This document shows, piece after piece, positions 8,316 to 16,736 of a stretch of DNA of 56,992 nucleotides. Each line of letters starts with the position of its first letter. The stretch's first letter is position 1. Below the pieces are notes generated by a model. It was given only the letters and a program-made list of their open reading frames with translations, had not been told where the DNA came from and ran no database searches. Made by a program: the position numbers and the translations under genes. Source of the stretch: Metallosphaera yellowstonensis MK1 (GTDB taxonomy: Archaea; Thermoproteota; Thermoprotei_A; Sulfolobales; Sulfolobaceae); assembly GCF_000243315.1 (NCBI RefSeq), contig NZ_JH597761.1, forward strand, positions 147,940-204,931. The letters are read 5' to 3'.

Positions 8316-9587
8316 ATGGACAGGGAGAAAGTGATGAGGGCGTTGATCGATTGGAATTTCTGGTACAAGGAACAGTTCACCGGCCATCCAAGGGAGTACA
8401 CCGAGGAGGTGCTCAAGGTACTGAGGTCGGGTTTCGTCGCAGACCTGGTCGGTGTCAAGAGGAGCGGTAAGTCCACCATAATGAACCAGGTCGTCAAGAG
8501 GCTCCTAGAGACCGGAGTCGACCCCCTCTCCACGCTCATAGTTAACTTTGAGGACTCGAGGTTGTGGGAGCTCGATGATGCCAACAAGCTCTTCCAACTC
8601 CTGGACGTTTACAGAGAGGAGACGGGAGTTAAGGGGAGGCCCTACATTTTCCTGGACGAGGTCCAGAGGGTGAGGGGCTGGGAGGGATTCGTGAGGTCGT
8701 TGGTAGACAGGAAGGAGGCATTCGTGACTGTCACAGGGTCGACCTCAGCCCTGAGGAAGGGTAAGGTCAAGGAGGTCCTCGCAGGGAGACACGTGTCCCT
8801 GGAGGTCACCCCTCTCTCCTTCAGGGAGTTCCTGCTCTTCAAGGGGTTTTCGCTTAGGTCACCCCTAGACCTCAGGGCCAGGGAGGTGGAGTTAAAGACC
8901 CTGTTCCTGGAGTACCTCAGGTATGGAGGGTTCCCAGCAGTGGTGGAGAGCGACCTCAAGGAACGCATCCTCATGGAGCTCTACGACGATATCCTGGGGA
9001 GGGACGTGGTCGAGGGTTGTAGGATTAGGGAGGTCGGAAAGCTAAGGGCCCTCTCGCTCTTCTACGTGACCAACGTCGGGAACAGGGTCTCCCTCAGGAG
9101 GATCTCGAGGTCCCTGGGGATCCCCCTGAGGACGGTGGAGAGATTCACAGCTTGCCTCCAGGAGGCCATGCTGGTCTACTTCCTCCCTCCCCTCTCTCCT
9201 TCCTTCTCCGAGATGGTCAAGGGGGAGAGGAAGGTGTACTCAGTCGACCAGGGCCTTTCCAACGTGGTGGGCTACAGACTGAACCAGAACTTGGGGTCAC
9301 TCCTGGAGAACGTGGTCTACCTCGAGCTGAGGAGGAGGTATGGAGAGGGTGGCCTGTTCTACTACAGGGGGAAGAGAGAGGTGGACTTCCTGGTGGTCAG
9401 GGATAACGAGGTCAGGGAAGCTTACCAGGTCACCTACAACCTTGCGGACGAGAGGGAACTGGACGGTTTAAGGGAGGTGCTGAGGAGGAAGAAGGTCGAG
9501 GCGAAACTCCTGACCCTGGACGAGGAGGGGGATGTGATGGGGGTCAAGGTCAGGAAGGTGTGGAAGTGGTTACTGGGGTTCGATTGA
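8316..9587 (+). CDS. AAA+ ATPase with C-terminal DUF4143 domain
   Basis: This is a 423-residue protein of the widespread archaeal/bacterial ATPase-DUF4143 family. Walker A is GVKRSGKST (about residues 46-54) and Walker B is YIFLDEVQ (about 109-116). After the ATPase come a winged-helix-like region and the C-terminal DUF4143 segment with FYYRGKREVDFLVV, a PD-(D/E)xK nuclease-like fold. The function of the family is unsettled, and links to mobile elements and toxin-like behaviour have been proposed. A divergent relative lies at 24263-25549. The gene stands alone with a palindromic operator at its promoter, so it may be tightly controlled. Confidence 0.88.
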   Translation: MDREKVMRALIDWNFWYKEQFTGHPREYTEEVLKVLRSGFVADLVGVKRSGKSTIMNQVVKRLLETGVDPLSTLIVNFEDSRLWELDDANKLFQLLDVYREETGVKGRPYIFLDEVQRVRGWEGFVRSLVDRKEAFVTVTGSTSALRKGKVKEVLAGRHVSLEVTPLSFREFLLFKGFSLRSPLDLRAREVELKTLFLEYLRYGGFPAVVESDLKERILMELYDDILGRDVVEGCRIREVGKLRALSLFYVTNVGNRVSLRRISRSLGIPLRTVERFTACLQEAMLVYFLPPLSPSFSEMVKGERKVYSVDQGLSNVVGYRLNQNLGSLLENVVYLELRRRYGEGGLFYYRGKREVDFLVVRDNEVREAYQVTYNLADERELDGLREVLRRKKVEAKLLTLDEEGDVMGVKVRKVWKWLLGFD

Positions 9588-9598
9588 GTGATCGTATA

Positions 9599-9662
9599 CG
9601 GCAGTTATCAGTTTTTACCTTGATTACAGGGTGCTACCTAAGGAAAAATCCCACAACTGCTG
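9599..9662. repeat. MITE copy with 7-bp target duplication
   Basis: Starts CGGCAGTTATC and ends CACAACTGCTG. It is flanked by TCGTATA on the left (9592-9598) and on the right (9663-9669). Confidence 0.85.
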
Positions 9663-9663
9663 T

Positions 9664-9723
9664 CGTATAGTTATTAGTTCCCTTGATGAAGACGTCAATT
9701 AAGGGAAGGTCAGATAACTGCTG
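9664..9723. repeat. Diverged MITE copy adjoining the previous one
   Basis: Contains GTTATTAG at the left and ends AGATAACTGCTG. The left terminus is decayed and overlaps the target duplication of the preceding copy. Confidence 0.6.
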
Positions 9724-9879
9724 ATCGCAGTTCTGCTTCCCTCCGGAGGCCGGCTAGAGCAGTATGGATAGGGCACGACGGGAAATCCCGTGATCCGGAG
9801 GGTTCCAAGATGCCTCTGCAAGAGACAGGGAAAGTGGGGAAGGACTCGCGGGGCGAACCGAATTGAGACGCTTAACTGG

Positions 9880-10166
9880 GACTGTAACGCTTCTACGTAA
9901 CTACTGGTTATTTTTAATAATCTAAATATCGTCTTGACAAGTTGTGTTTACATAGTATCACCGAAGTAGTTCTTATTGATCCCCCTAACTGATGACGGGC
10001 ACTGCTCACGAGGTTTGGGGAGTGATAAGATCGTGGATGGGAGGGTATTGAAGTTTCCCTCGACCAGCCCCAATGAGTTAAGGGTGACTGTATGATCCCT
10101 TAAGAGGGATGCCCGTGGTGGAATTAGAAGTAATTAAAGAAGGTAAGTTACGCCACGGGTAAACAC
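9880..10166 (-). repeat. ~290 bp interspersed repeat, copy 2 (inverted)
   Basis: This is the reverse-complement copy of the element at 5591-5880, beginning GACTGTAACGCTTC and ending GTTACGCCACGGGTAAACAC. Its internal frame is broken by a small deletion near 10090. Confidence 0.8.
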
Positions 10167-10189
10167 TAGGATCTCCGCTCTCTCTACTG

Positions 10190-10642
10190 CTACGACCCGG
10201 TGGACTCAGGGATGAACTTCAGTGCCTCCCTCACGTGAGACGTCGGGTTCATCTGCGACGAATAGACGTGGAGGATCCTCCCGTCGGGACCTATCACGAA
10301 GGTCACCCTGGCGGGTATCAGGAACCCCTTGGCTCCGTACAGCTCCCTTATCCTGTTCTCCTCATCGCTCAGTAGCCTGAAGGGCAGGTCGTACTTCCCC
10401 TTGAACGCCCTGTGGGACTCTGGGGTGTCCGAGCTAACTCCCAGGACCACCGCTCCCCTCCTCACTATCTCGTCCCAGTTCTCCTTGAATGAGAGGGCCT
10501 CAGCCCTGCAACCTGGAGTGTCGTCCTTTGGGTAGAAGTAGAGGACCACGAACTTCCCCCTGAAGTCCGACAACTTGACCTTCTCCCCGTTCTCGTCTAC
10601 GGCCTCGAAGTCTGGTGCCGTGTCGCCTGGCTTCAGCTTCAT
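10190..10642 (-). CDS. bcp: Peroxiredoxin, Bcp/PrxQ family
   Basis: This 150-residue thioredoxin-fold protein has the peroxidatic cysteine in PKDDTPGCRAEA (about C45). It reduces hydrogen peroxide and organic peroxides using a thiol donor. The resolving cysteine often found five residues later in Bcp proteins is absent (RAEAL follows), so it probably works as a 1-Cys enzyme or resolves with another thiol. A TATA box (GTTTATACC, minus strand, about 10664-10672) lies about 26 bp before the ATG, implying a leaderless transcript. The length fits the family. Confidence 0.92.
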   Translation of the reverse strand: MKLKPGDTAPDFEAVDENGEKVKLSDFRGKFVVLYFYPKDDTPGCRAEALSFKENWDEIVRRGAVVLGVSSDTPESHRAFKGKYDLPFRLLSDEENRIRELYGAKGFLIPARVTFVIGPDGRILHVYSSQMNPTSHVREALKFIPESTGS

Positions 10643-10869
10643 AAGGGGGTGTGGGAAACCTGAGGTATAAACCTTAGGTTATGAAACATATATGGGCTAA
10701 TAGAAGGTACATATTTATAGCTTCGCCTTTCAGTCCCCCAAAACCTCTCGGGAGCTGCATTCCCCTTGATCCTTTCAATTTCAGTAGTATGTCCGAGGGG
10801 GAGTTGTAGAACCCTAACAGCAACCTAAGTTCAAACTAGATGATAACTTACGGGGAGCATTGACTTGGA

Positions 10870-11385
10870 TCAACCCTCCACCTTGAGCTCCTCCACGCTC
10901 TCCTTGTACCCCTTCCTGAAGGTACACACTAGTACCCCGTTCTTCAGTCTCACCGACTCTGGCTCCACAGGTCCCGGTAGGTTGACCTCAACCCTCTCCC
11001 CTGCCTTGTCCACGACCAGCTTCACCTTGTTCTTAAGTGTTACCTTTAGCTCCTCCCTCTTGACCCCAGGGATCTCCAACGTGACTACGACCTTGTCTTT
11101 GGACTCTATCACCTCAGCCTCTCCGCTCTCCTGGAGCAGAGGGTGGCCCTTCAGAGAGTTCGCGGGTTGTCCGTTCACGAACTCCTCGACCTTAGGTTGA
11201 CCGTCGGGACCCAAGGTTATCCTCCTGGTGTAGATCTCTCCCCCAGACTTGACTAAGTCCTTCAACATCTCCTCCTGGATCTTCATGAAGTGGTTTAACA
11301 TCTCCTCCACTTCGAATATGAAGTCCCCACGGGGCTCGGGCCGTTCCTCCTCCTTGTCCTTCTTGTTCTTCCTACGCCATATCAT
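10870..11385 (-). CDS. hsp20: Small heat-shock protein (Hsp20/alpha-crystallin)
   Basis: With the ATG at 11385 the protein has 171 residues. The open frame extends further upstream, but the TATA-like CTTTTTTAAG (minus strand, about 11409-11418) fits a start at 11385. The N-terminal part is charged and helical (WRRKNKKDKEEER). The C-terminal alpha-crystallin domain shows IPGVKREELKVTLK and LKNGVLVCTFRK, the usual signature of the last strands. It should bind unfolding proteins in the cytoplasm and hold them for refolding. A decayed copy of its promoter and first codons appears at 6256-6330. Confidence 0.9.
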   Translation of the reverse strand: MIWRRKNKKDKEEERPEPRGDFIFEVEEMLNHFMKIQEEMLKDLVKSGGEIYTRRITLGPDGQPKVEEFVNGQPANSLKGHPLLQESGEAEVIESKDKVVVTLEIPGVKREELKVTLKNKVKLVVDKAGERVEVNLPGPVEPESVRLKNGVLVCTFRKGYKESVEELKVEG

Positions 11386-11735
11386 GGTAATATTCCTTTC
11401 AGGAAGACTTAAAAAAGTATAGTAAAAGTCCGAGAGGTGGAACGTGGTTCGCCACTGGTCTACAACCAATGATCCCCAGGTGATCGGGGACGACTCGAGT
11501 CACCTTCACTAACTCCCACTGATTACGAGGAGATTGTCGTATTTCGGGTCGAGGATTCTCACTTTTTAAACTCCAAGAAATAGGGAGTGGAGATGAGGAG
11601 AGTCCCGATCCCTGCGGGTGCCTCTGTCCTGAAGGTGTACCCACCATTAGAGTATAACTGCAGTGTTTCATCTGCAATACGTTCAGTAATAGAGCTGGAT
11701 GGCGTCCCAAGTTCAACCTTAGGGAGGCACCGAGC

Positions 11736-12437
11736 TCAACCCACGTAGAAGCTCTGGGTCACGACCTGCCCCAAATAGTCCACCGCCACGACCGTATACC
11801 ACCCCGGCTCCTCGGAGAAGGGATGGAACCCCAAGGCGTAGTAGCCTGACAAGGTGTAGTGGAACTGGGTCGAGAACTTCATTTGCCCGAACTCCGGAGT
11901 ACCGTTGACCTCGAGCAGGGGAGTCAGGTAGTCCACACCCTGATAACCGTGTAGGATGATCTTGTTCACCTGGATGTAGATCGCAGGGCACATCATGATC
12001 GTGGGGTTGAAGGTGTACAACCCTTTCCCCTGGGTGTAGTTTTCCTGTGTATATATTCCCCTCATGATGTACACGGCGACCGGGTAGAGGTTGGGACCAC
12101 AGCCCTGACCCACGTACGGTCCTGCCGGAAAGGTCACGTTCACGACCCAACTCCCCTCACCCGAGACCAGGGTGAACTCCTGGATCCTAGCGGAGGGGAG
12201 GCCAGTGAGGAACCTACTGGGACCTGGATAGATGGTCAGGTTCCCAGGAGTGAAAAGCGTGACGTTGATCGAGACTGCCTGGGGGTCTGTGGCGTTCACC
12301 TCAAGCGTGAGCTGGGCTGGAGGAGTGTTGCCGTGACCTGAGCCTCGGCTCTGGAGAGCTGGCAAGAGTCCCCAGTACACTGCAGTCGAGCTCAGGATCA
12401 CCGAACCCACGAGGAGGAACAGTAGGAAAGTTCTCAT
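11736..12437 (-). CDS. Secreted or membrane-anchored protein with N-terminal signal, unknown function
   Basis: The start at 12437 (MRTFLLFLLVGSVIL) gives 233 residues. The upstream in-frame ATG at 12461 lies inside the TATA box (TATAAAT, minus strand, about 12459-12466), so the second Met is the better start and the mRNA is leaderless. The first 25 residues form a signal peptide or membrane anchor. The remainder is rich in beta-strand-like segments and N-glycosylation sites (NVT, NLT, NYT), with two spaced cysteines (GQGCGPN, MMCPA). These features suit an extracellular protein on an S-layer-bearing archaeon. No family is recognised. Confidence 0.7.
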   Translation of the reverse strand: MRTFLLFLLVGSVILSSTAVYWGLLPALQSRGSGHGNTPPAQLTLEVNATDPQAVSINVTLFTPGNLTIYPGPSRFLTGLPSARIQEFTLVSGEGSWVVNVTFPAGPYVGQGCGPNLYPVAVYIMRGIYTQENYTQGKGLYTFNPTIMMCPAIYIQVNKIILHGYQGVDYLTPLLEVNGTPEFGQMKFSTQFHYTLSGYYALGFHPFSEEPGWYTVVAVDYLGQVVTQSFYVG

Positions 12438-12500
12438 GTGGCCAGTGGGGGGAGCGCCCATTTATACTTTTTCCAAACCTCTGGAGACAGGGAGGGCGAA

Positions 12501-12549
12501 GTGTTTACCCGTGGCGTAACTTTTCCTTGGTAAAATCTGATAACTGCCG
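12501..12549 (+). repeat. End fragment of the ~290 bp repeat joined to a MITE right arm
   Basis: GTGTTTACCCGTGGCGTAAC (12501-12520) is the terminus of the 290 bp family. It is followed directly by GGTAAAATCTGATAACTGCC, the right arm of the short MITE. It appears to be a deletion scar after nested insertion. Confidence 0.6.
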
Positions 12550-12629
12550 TTTATAACCTTGGGTATCGGAAAAACTCACAAAGCACGGGGAGCAACATTC
12601 AATATAAACCCGCAGGTGGAGAGATACTC

Positions 12630-14186
12630 GTGTCGGAACTCCTCGAGAGGGCGAAAGCCGAGGCCGGGAAGTACGGTAAGATCATAGGTATGGTGTCGAG
12701 GTCTAGCCCCTCCTCTGTGTCCTCGGAAAGCGGTGTGGTTCCACTTGAGGTACCCTTCAGTAACTACGTCAAGGAAAGGATAAGGATAGGGACTTTCCTA
12801 GCGGTTTACGCCCTAGTCTCCAACTCCCTGGTCCTAGGAAGGGTGGTCTCCCTGGAGAGGGAGGACGTCCTGAGCATGGCCAAGGTACCTGCCGTGGAGC
12901 CTCCTGAGGACCCCTCTACAGTCGAGACTCCCCTGAGGGTGAAGCTCGAGTTGATCTCGGAGATGAGGGACGATGTGGTGACCTCCCCCCTCTCACCTGT
13001 CGACCCACAGTCCCCGGTGTTGATCCCTGACCCAGGGCTGGTGTCCAAGATGCTCTCCCTCCCATCTCAGGGGATAGTGCTGGGTAACCTGTACTCGGGT
13101 GAGGAGACGAGTATACAGGTCAGGTTCCCGGAACACTTGCTGGACAGACACGTGGTTGTGGTAGGTACCACAGGTTCCGGGAAGACGACTTTCCTGAGAC
13201 ACCTCCTGACCGAGCTCAAGGGGAGGGCGTTTATCCTAGACCTCCAGGGGGACTACGTGGGGGTTAAGAAGGACAAGGCAGTCCTGTTACCTGTCACCCA
13301 GGCCCTCTCCAGTTACCTCCAGAAGAATGACCTCACCGAGACCGAGTTCGTGAGGGCGAGGTACCTCCAAGAGTGTAAGGCGGGAGAGCTCATAACCTGC
13401 CAGGACTTTGCCGTGAGGGTGGTCCCGTTCTCCCTCAGCCTGAAACAGGAAATAGGGGAACTCCACAGGATCTTTCCCTTCTTCTCGGAGCAGGCCTCCC
13501 TGTTCTGGCCTGTCCTGGGTCCCAAGTTGAGCGGTTCCACGCTCAAGGGGTACGGTCCGGACGCAGGACTTTGGAAATCGATAAACTCCCTCGCCGGTAA
13601 GTACAACCTGGCTCCCCAGACCATAAACAACATCCACAGGGTGCTCCTTCTCCTTTCAGAGTCAGGGATGTTTGACGAGGAGAGAGGCGAACCTCCCTGG
13701 AAAGAGGTGTTCATGGAGGATACCGTCGTAGTGGACCTGAGGAGTGCCCTAGAGTTCTCCCAGACGCCTATAGCCTACTCCTCGGTCGCCTACCTGGTGA
13801 TACACAGGGTATTCCAACAACACAATCTGGCCTACGGTGTGGAGGACCTGGGGAGGACCACGATCTTCGTGGACGAGGCCCACGAGTACTTCCCGTCCTC
13901 CGGTGTGACCGACAGGGAGGCCCTGGAGTCCCTGATCAACAGGGTCATGAGGTTAGGCAGGGTGAGGAGGTTGGGGTTCGTTATGGCCACTCACAAACCC
14001 GAGGACCTGAACGACCTGGTCCTGACCCTAGCCAACACGAGGGTGGTGTTCAGGACCTCCCAGGAGGTGCTGGAGAGGATGGGGCTCAAGAAGTACTCCA
14101 GTGTGATGAAGATGGCCCCTCCGGGACTTGCCTTGGTCTCAAGTTACGACCTGAACGAGGTGTTCCTCAAGGTTCCAGGTCCCTGA
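12630..14186 (+). CDS. herA: HerA-like hexameric DNA translocase
   Basis: The protein has 518 residues from a GTG start. Features are an N-terminal HAS-barrel-like region, Walker A GTTGSGKTT (residues 179-187), Walker B TIFVDEAHEYF (D415, E416) and a later arginine-rich segment, as in the HerA/FtsK DUF87 family. HerA translocases form rings that pump DNA and activate the NurA nuclease. The nuclease gene here is the convergent neighbour (14167-15168), overlapping by 20 bp. No Mre11 or Rad50 gene is nearby, so this is probably a second HerA/NurA set rather than the core repair operon. A TATA box at about 12600-12609 gives a leaderless start. Confidence 0.85.
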   Translation: MSELLERAKAEAGKYGKIIGMVSRSSPSSVSSESGVVPLEVPFSNYVKERIRIGTFLAVYALVSNSLVLGRVVSLEREDVLSMAKVPAVEPPEDPSTVETPLRVKLELISEMRDDVVTSPLSPVDPQSPVLIPDPGLVSKMLSLPSQGIVLGNLYSGEETSIQVRFPEHLLDRHVVVVGTTGSGKTTFLRHLLTELKGRAFILDLQGDYVGVKKDKAVLLPVTQALSSYLQKNDLTETEFVRARYLQECKAGELITCQDFAVRVVPFSLSLKQEIGELHRIFPFFSEQASLFWPVLGPKLSGSTLKGYGPDAGLWKSINSLAGKYNLAPQTINNIHRVLLLLSESGMFDEERGEPPWKEVFMEDTVVVDLRSALEFSQTPIAYSSVAYLVIHRVFQQHNLAYGVEDLGRTTIFVDEAHEYFPSSGVTDREALESLINRVMRLGRVRRLGFVMATHKPEDLNDLVLTLANTRVVFRTSQEVLERMGLKKYSSVMKMAPPGLALVSSYDLNEVFLKVPGP

Positions 14187-15168
14187 GGGCCTGGTCCACC
14201 CCGAGCCTAGTGTCGTAGTGAAGTTCCATGTCCCTGAGGTGTTGGAAGAGGATCAGGTAGGCTGAGGCTGACAACCTCTTGGAGATCCTGTCGGCTAACT
14301 CTATCTCGTAAGGGATACCGTTGGCGGTCAACCTCCTCCTGAGCTCTGGGGCGACCCTCTCCAGCAGTTCCCTGTCCAGGCTCTCGACCCTGAAGTACGA
14401 GGGTCCCTTCACCGTCTCGACCCTGAAGTAATAGGCGTACCTATCGACCCTATGCCTTAGCAGGAAGGGACCGAACACCTCCCCTCCGTACTTGGTGTGA
14501 AGTAGGTCTAGCACGGTCACGTCGTTGACCTTCCCGGTGAACTTGTCCCGTAGTGCCCTGTAGAGCCAGTGGCTGTACTCCAGCCTCTTCACCACCCCTA
14601 CCACTTCCCTCCCCTTGATCACGGTGAGCCTCTCCTGGTTGAGGGCGTCCATGACCTGACCGTAGTGTCCGCCAAAGACTGCAGTAACCAGGAGGGGTCC
14701 GTCCAGGAGGGTCACGTCACGGCACTGTTGTAGTGCCGAGTTCTCCAGGGTGACCCTCCCCTCATCGCCTATGTTATCAGCCTTATACTCCTGCGTGTAG
14801 TACTTACCCAGCCTGTCCTTGACCTGGACGAAGGAAAGGGGCTCAAGTCCCTTGAGGACCTCGAGCCTGCTCCTGAGGTAGATGAACTTCCCCCCGTGGA
14901 TGGGTACCTGAACTGTTCTCCCTCCGCCCATGTGGAGGGTGATCACTGCGACGTCGAGTCCCTGGAGTCTGAAGAACCTCGTGGACGAGTCCAGGTAGGA
15001 GAACCTCAGGCCCTTAGGAGGGGCCAACTGCGGGGTCAGTGAGACGATCTCAGTTTCACCGATCTCCGGTTCCCCAGGCTCCGTAAAGGTCAGGTCGAAG
15101 AACTCCCTGGGTAGGAGGTGCCTCAGCTCCCTCAACTTCGAGGCCAACTGCCTTATTTCTCTCTCCAC
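14167..15168 (-). CDS. nurA: NurA-domain nuclease
   Basis: This 333-residue protein from a GTG start has the NurA layout. An early acidic motif sits in FSYLDSSTRFF (D60), E142 lies in a central strand, and a second Asp follows in VTLLDGPLL (D156). The C-terminal helix contains EIELADRISKRL. NurA is a 5'-3' exonuclease and endonuclease that degrades DNA ends when bound to HerA. It converges on the HerA-like gene with a 20 bp tail overlap, so the two are transcribed from opposite sides. A TATA-like GATTTTTTACC at about 15191-15200 (minus) precedes it. Confidence 0.82.
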   Translation of the reverse strand: MEREIRQLASKLRELRHLLPREFFDLTFTEPGEPEIGETEIVSLTPQLAPPKGLRFSYLDSSTRFFRLQGLDVAVITLHMGGGRTVQVPIHGGKFIYLRSRLEVLKGLEPLSFVQVKDRLGKYYTQEYKADNIGDEGRVTLENSALQQCRDVTLLDGPLLVTAVFGGHYGQVMDALNQERLTVIKGREVVGVVKRLEYSHWLYRALRDKFTGKVNDVTVLDLLHTKYGGEVFGPFLLRHRVDRYAYYFRVETVKGPSYFRVESLDRELLERVAPELRRRLTANGIPYEIELADRISKRLSASAYLILFQHLRDMELHYDTRLGVDQALRDLEP

Positions 15169-15452
15169 GGTTAGCTGTTGGTGGAGGGGGTAAAAAATCG
15201 TGTGGAGTCAAGAGTCACGTTTCGCGTTTTCCCACACTCACGGCGGTCGTGAGATTATCCTAGAACACTGCCTAAGAGAGGTGAGATACGCGAATGCAGT
15301 ATCTAGATCACGTAGTCTTCAAACAGGATTGGCCGGGAACTTAGGCCTTGGTTAGGTGATCCCATCACCTCCAGACCTGAGGTAAACTTCCCAACCCCCA
15401 ACCCAGAGCCTACCCTCGCAACCGTTTGTCCCTAACACTTTCATTTCAATCA

Positions 15453-16050
15453 CAGCAGTTATGGGAATCTTAGGGAGGTAATACTGAGAAGTCGGTATTG
15501 TGAGAAGTTTTTCGACGTCGTCCTGCTGAAAAGGTGCGGAAAGGGACAGATCGAGTTCGCTAGGGATAGGCCGTCAAGGCGGTCAACAGGCTGGGCGTGG
15601 TTAGGAGGAACGGGAGGAGCAGGAAGGTTAATTGACATTGTTCCTCACGGTCCTGGTAGGTGGGAGGGCCAGCGTGAGGAACGCGGCCGAGACGTTCGGG
15701 CTGGACTACACAAACCTGCTGGAGGCGTTGGGAAAGTTGCTCCACGAACATGACTCCAGGACACACGTCAGGTACCTCTACACTACCGACCTCTCGCTCA
15801 GCGGGGAGGAGATCGAGGAGGCCTACCTGGCCGGAGATCGAGGACCTCCAAGGGACGTCAAGGCCCTGGGACTCCTCGTTCTGGGGGGCTTCAGGGTTAC
15901 CTCACGATCTTCACCATCAACAACGTCGTCGGGGAACTGAGAGCTTAACCTGAGGAGCGTGGAGGCGTTCCTCATGTTCTCGAGCGTCGTTCAGGCGGAC
16001 CGTCTGGGCTGATGAAAACCTTTAAGTTACGTTAAAGTCCCATAACTGCT
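15453..16050 (+). mobile_element. Internally deleted ISC1217-like IS
   Basis: It begins CAGCAGTTATGGGAATC and ends GTTAAAGTCCCATAACTGCT, the same ends as the 1148 bp element at 25711-26858. The reading frame jumps from LDYTNLLEALGKL to RYLYTTDLSLS, so about 550 bp including the catalytic core are missing, and further frameshifts follow. It is a dead derivative that keeps both termini. Confidence 0.75.
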
Positions 16051-16115
16051 ATAGGGAGATCACGGGAGAACTCAGCGGAGAATTCAATATCATAGACGAT
16101 CTGGTTATACATGTG

Positions 16116-16178
16116 AAGCAGTTTCGTGACTTTCCCTTAATTACCACCCTGTTTTCAAGGTAAATCTAATATCTGCTA
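16116..16178. repeat. Diverged MITE copy
   Basis: Reads GCAGTTTCGTGACTTTCCC at the left and AAATCTAATATCTGCTA at the right, matching the family with several changes. Confidence 0.6.
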
Positions 16179-16344
16179 CACGTGGTAAGGGACGAGAGGG
16201 GGAGTGAGGTTCTCAATAACCGTGACGGAGGATCATGCAGTGCGTGGTGGCCAGGAGCGTAACTTTGCTGGACTACTACCCATCCTCGACGATAGTGGAG
16301 AAGTCCCACTTCTCCGGGGAGTTCCCGTTTATCCCTACACTCTC

Positions 16345-16515
16345 ATTTCAATCATTTTATGTTCATTCATGATCGAGTGTAGGGACTTAGCCCTCAACCA
16401 CCCACTTAAGGTAGGTGGGTCATGGGACTCCTTCGAGCCCAACGGCACGGGGCTCACATCTCTGCAATCACTCCCACCCTTTTGGGCATAGCCCACATCG
16501 GTGTGAGAGATCATT
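16345..16515 (-). ncRNA. Orphan TnpB/IS605-type right end, omega-RNA-like hairpins
   Basis: On the minus strand the segment contains GAGCCCCGTGCCGTTGGGCT, then CGAAGGAGTCCCATGACC, then a hairpin ACCCACCTACCTTAAGTGGG, and GTTGAGGGCTAAGTC. This is the layout of the 3' end of archaeal tnpB genes, where the guide RNA scaffold (omega-RNA) is encoded. No tnpB gene accompanies it. A homologous segment occurs at 44585-44732 on the plus strand. Whether either is transcribed is unknown. Confidence 0.5.
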
Positions 16516-16736
16516 ATTTATCAACGAAAATTCGTTATAAACAGATATAAAAAGATTTCTATTAACGTGAGAAAGGATTCAGCCTAAACCAAGCCTCCCT
16601 AGAGGGGGTCGAGGCAATTCAGGCGTCTCATGTCGCTATCACATCCAATAAGATCATGTATGAACACTCCAGAGCAGGTAGAACATGAAGCATGTGTGCT
16701 ATAAAGTATTAATTACTCCCCGTTATAGCTTAACAT

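Noticed and set aside
11386-11469. Longer N-terminus of Hsp20
   Set aside because: The additional residues cover the TATA box and are not family-like, so the ATG at 11385 is preferred.
16204-16491. 95-codon plus-strand frame
   Set aside because: It overlaps the TnpB-type right end read on the other strand and shows no protein-like pattern or family similarity.
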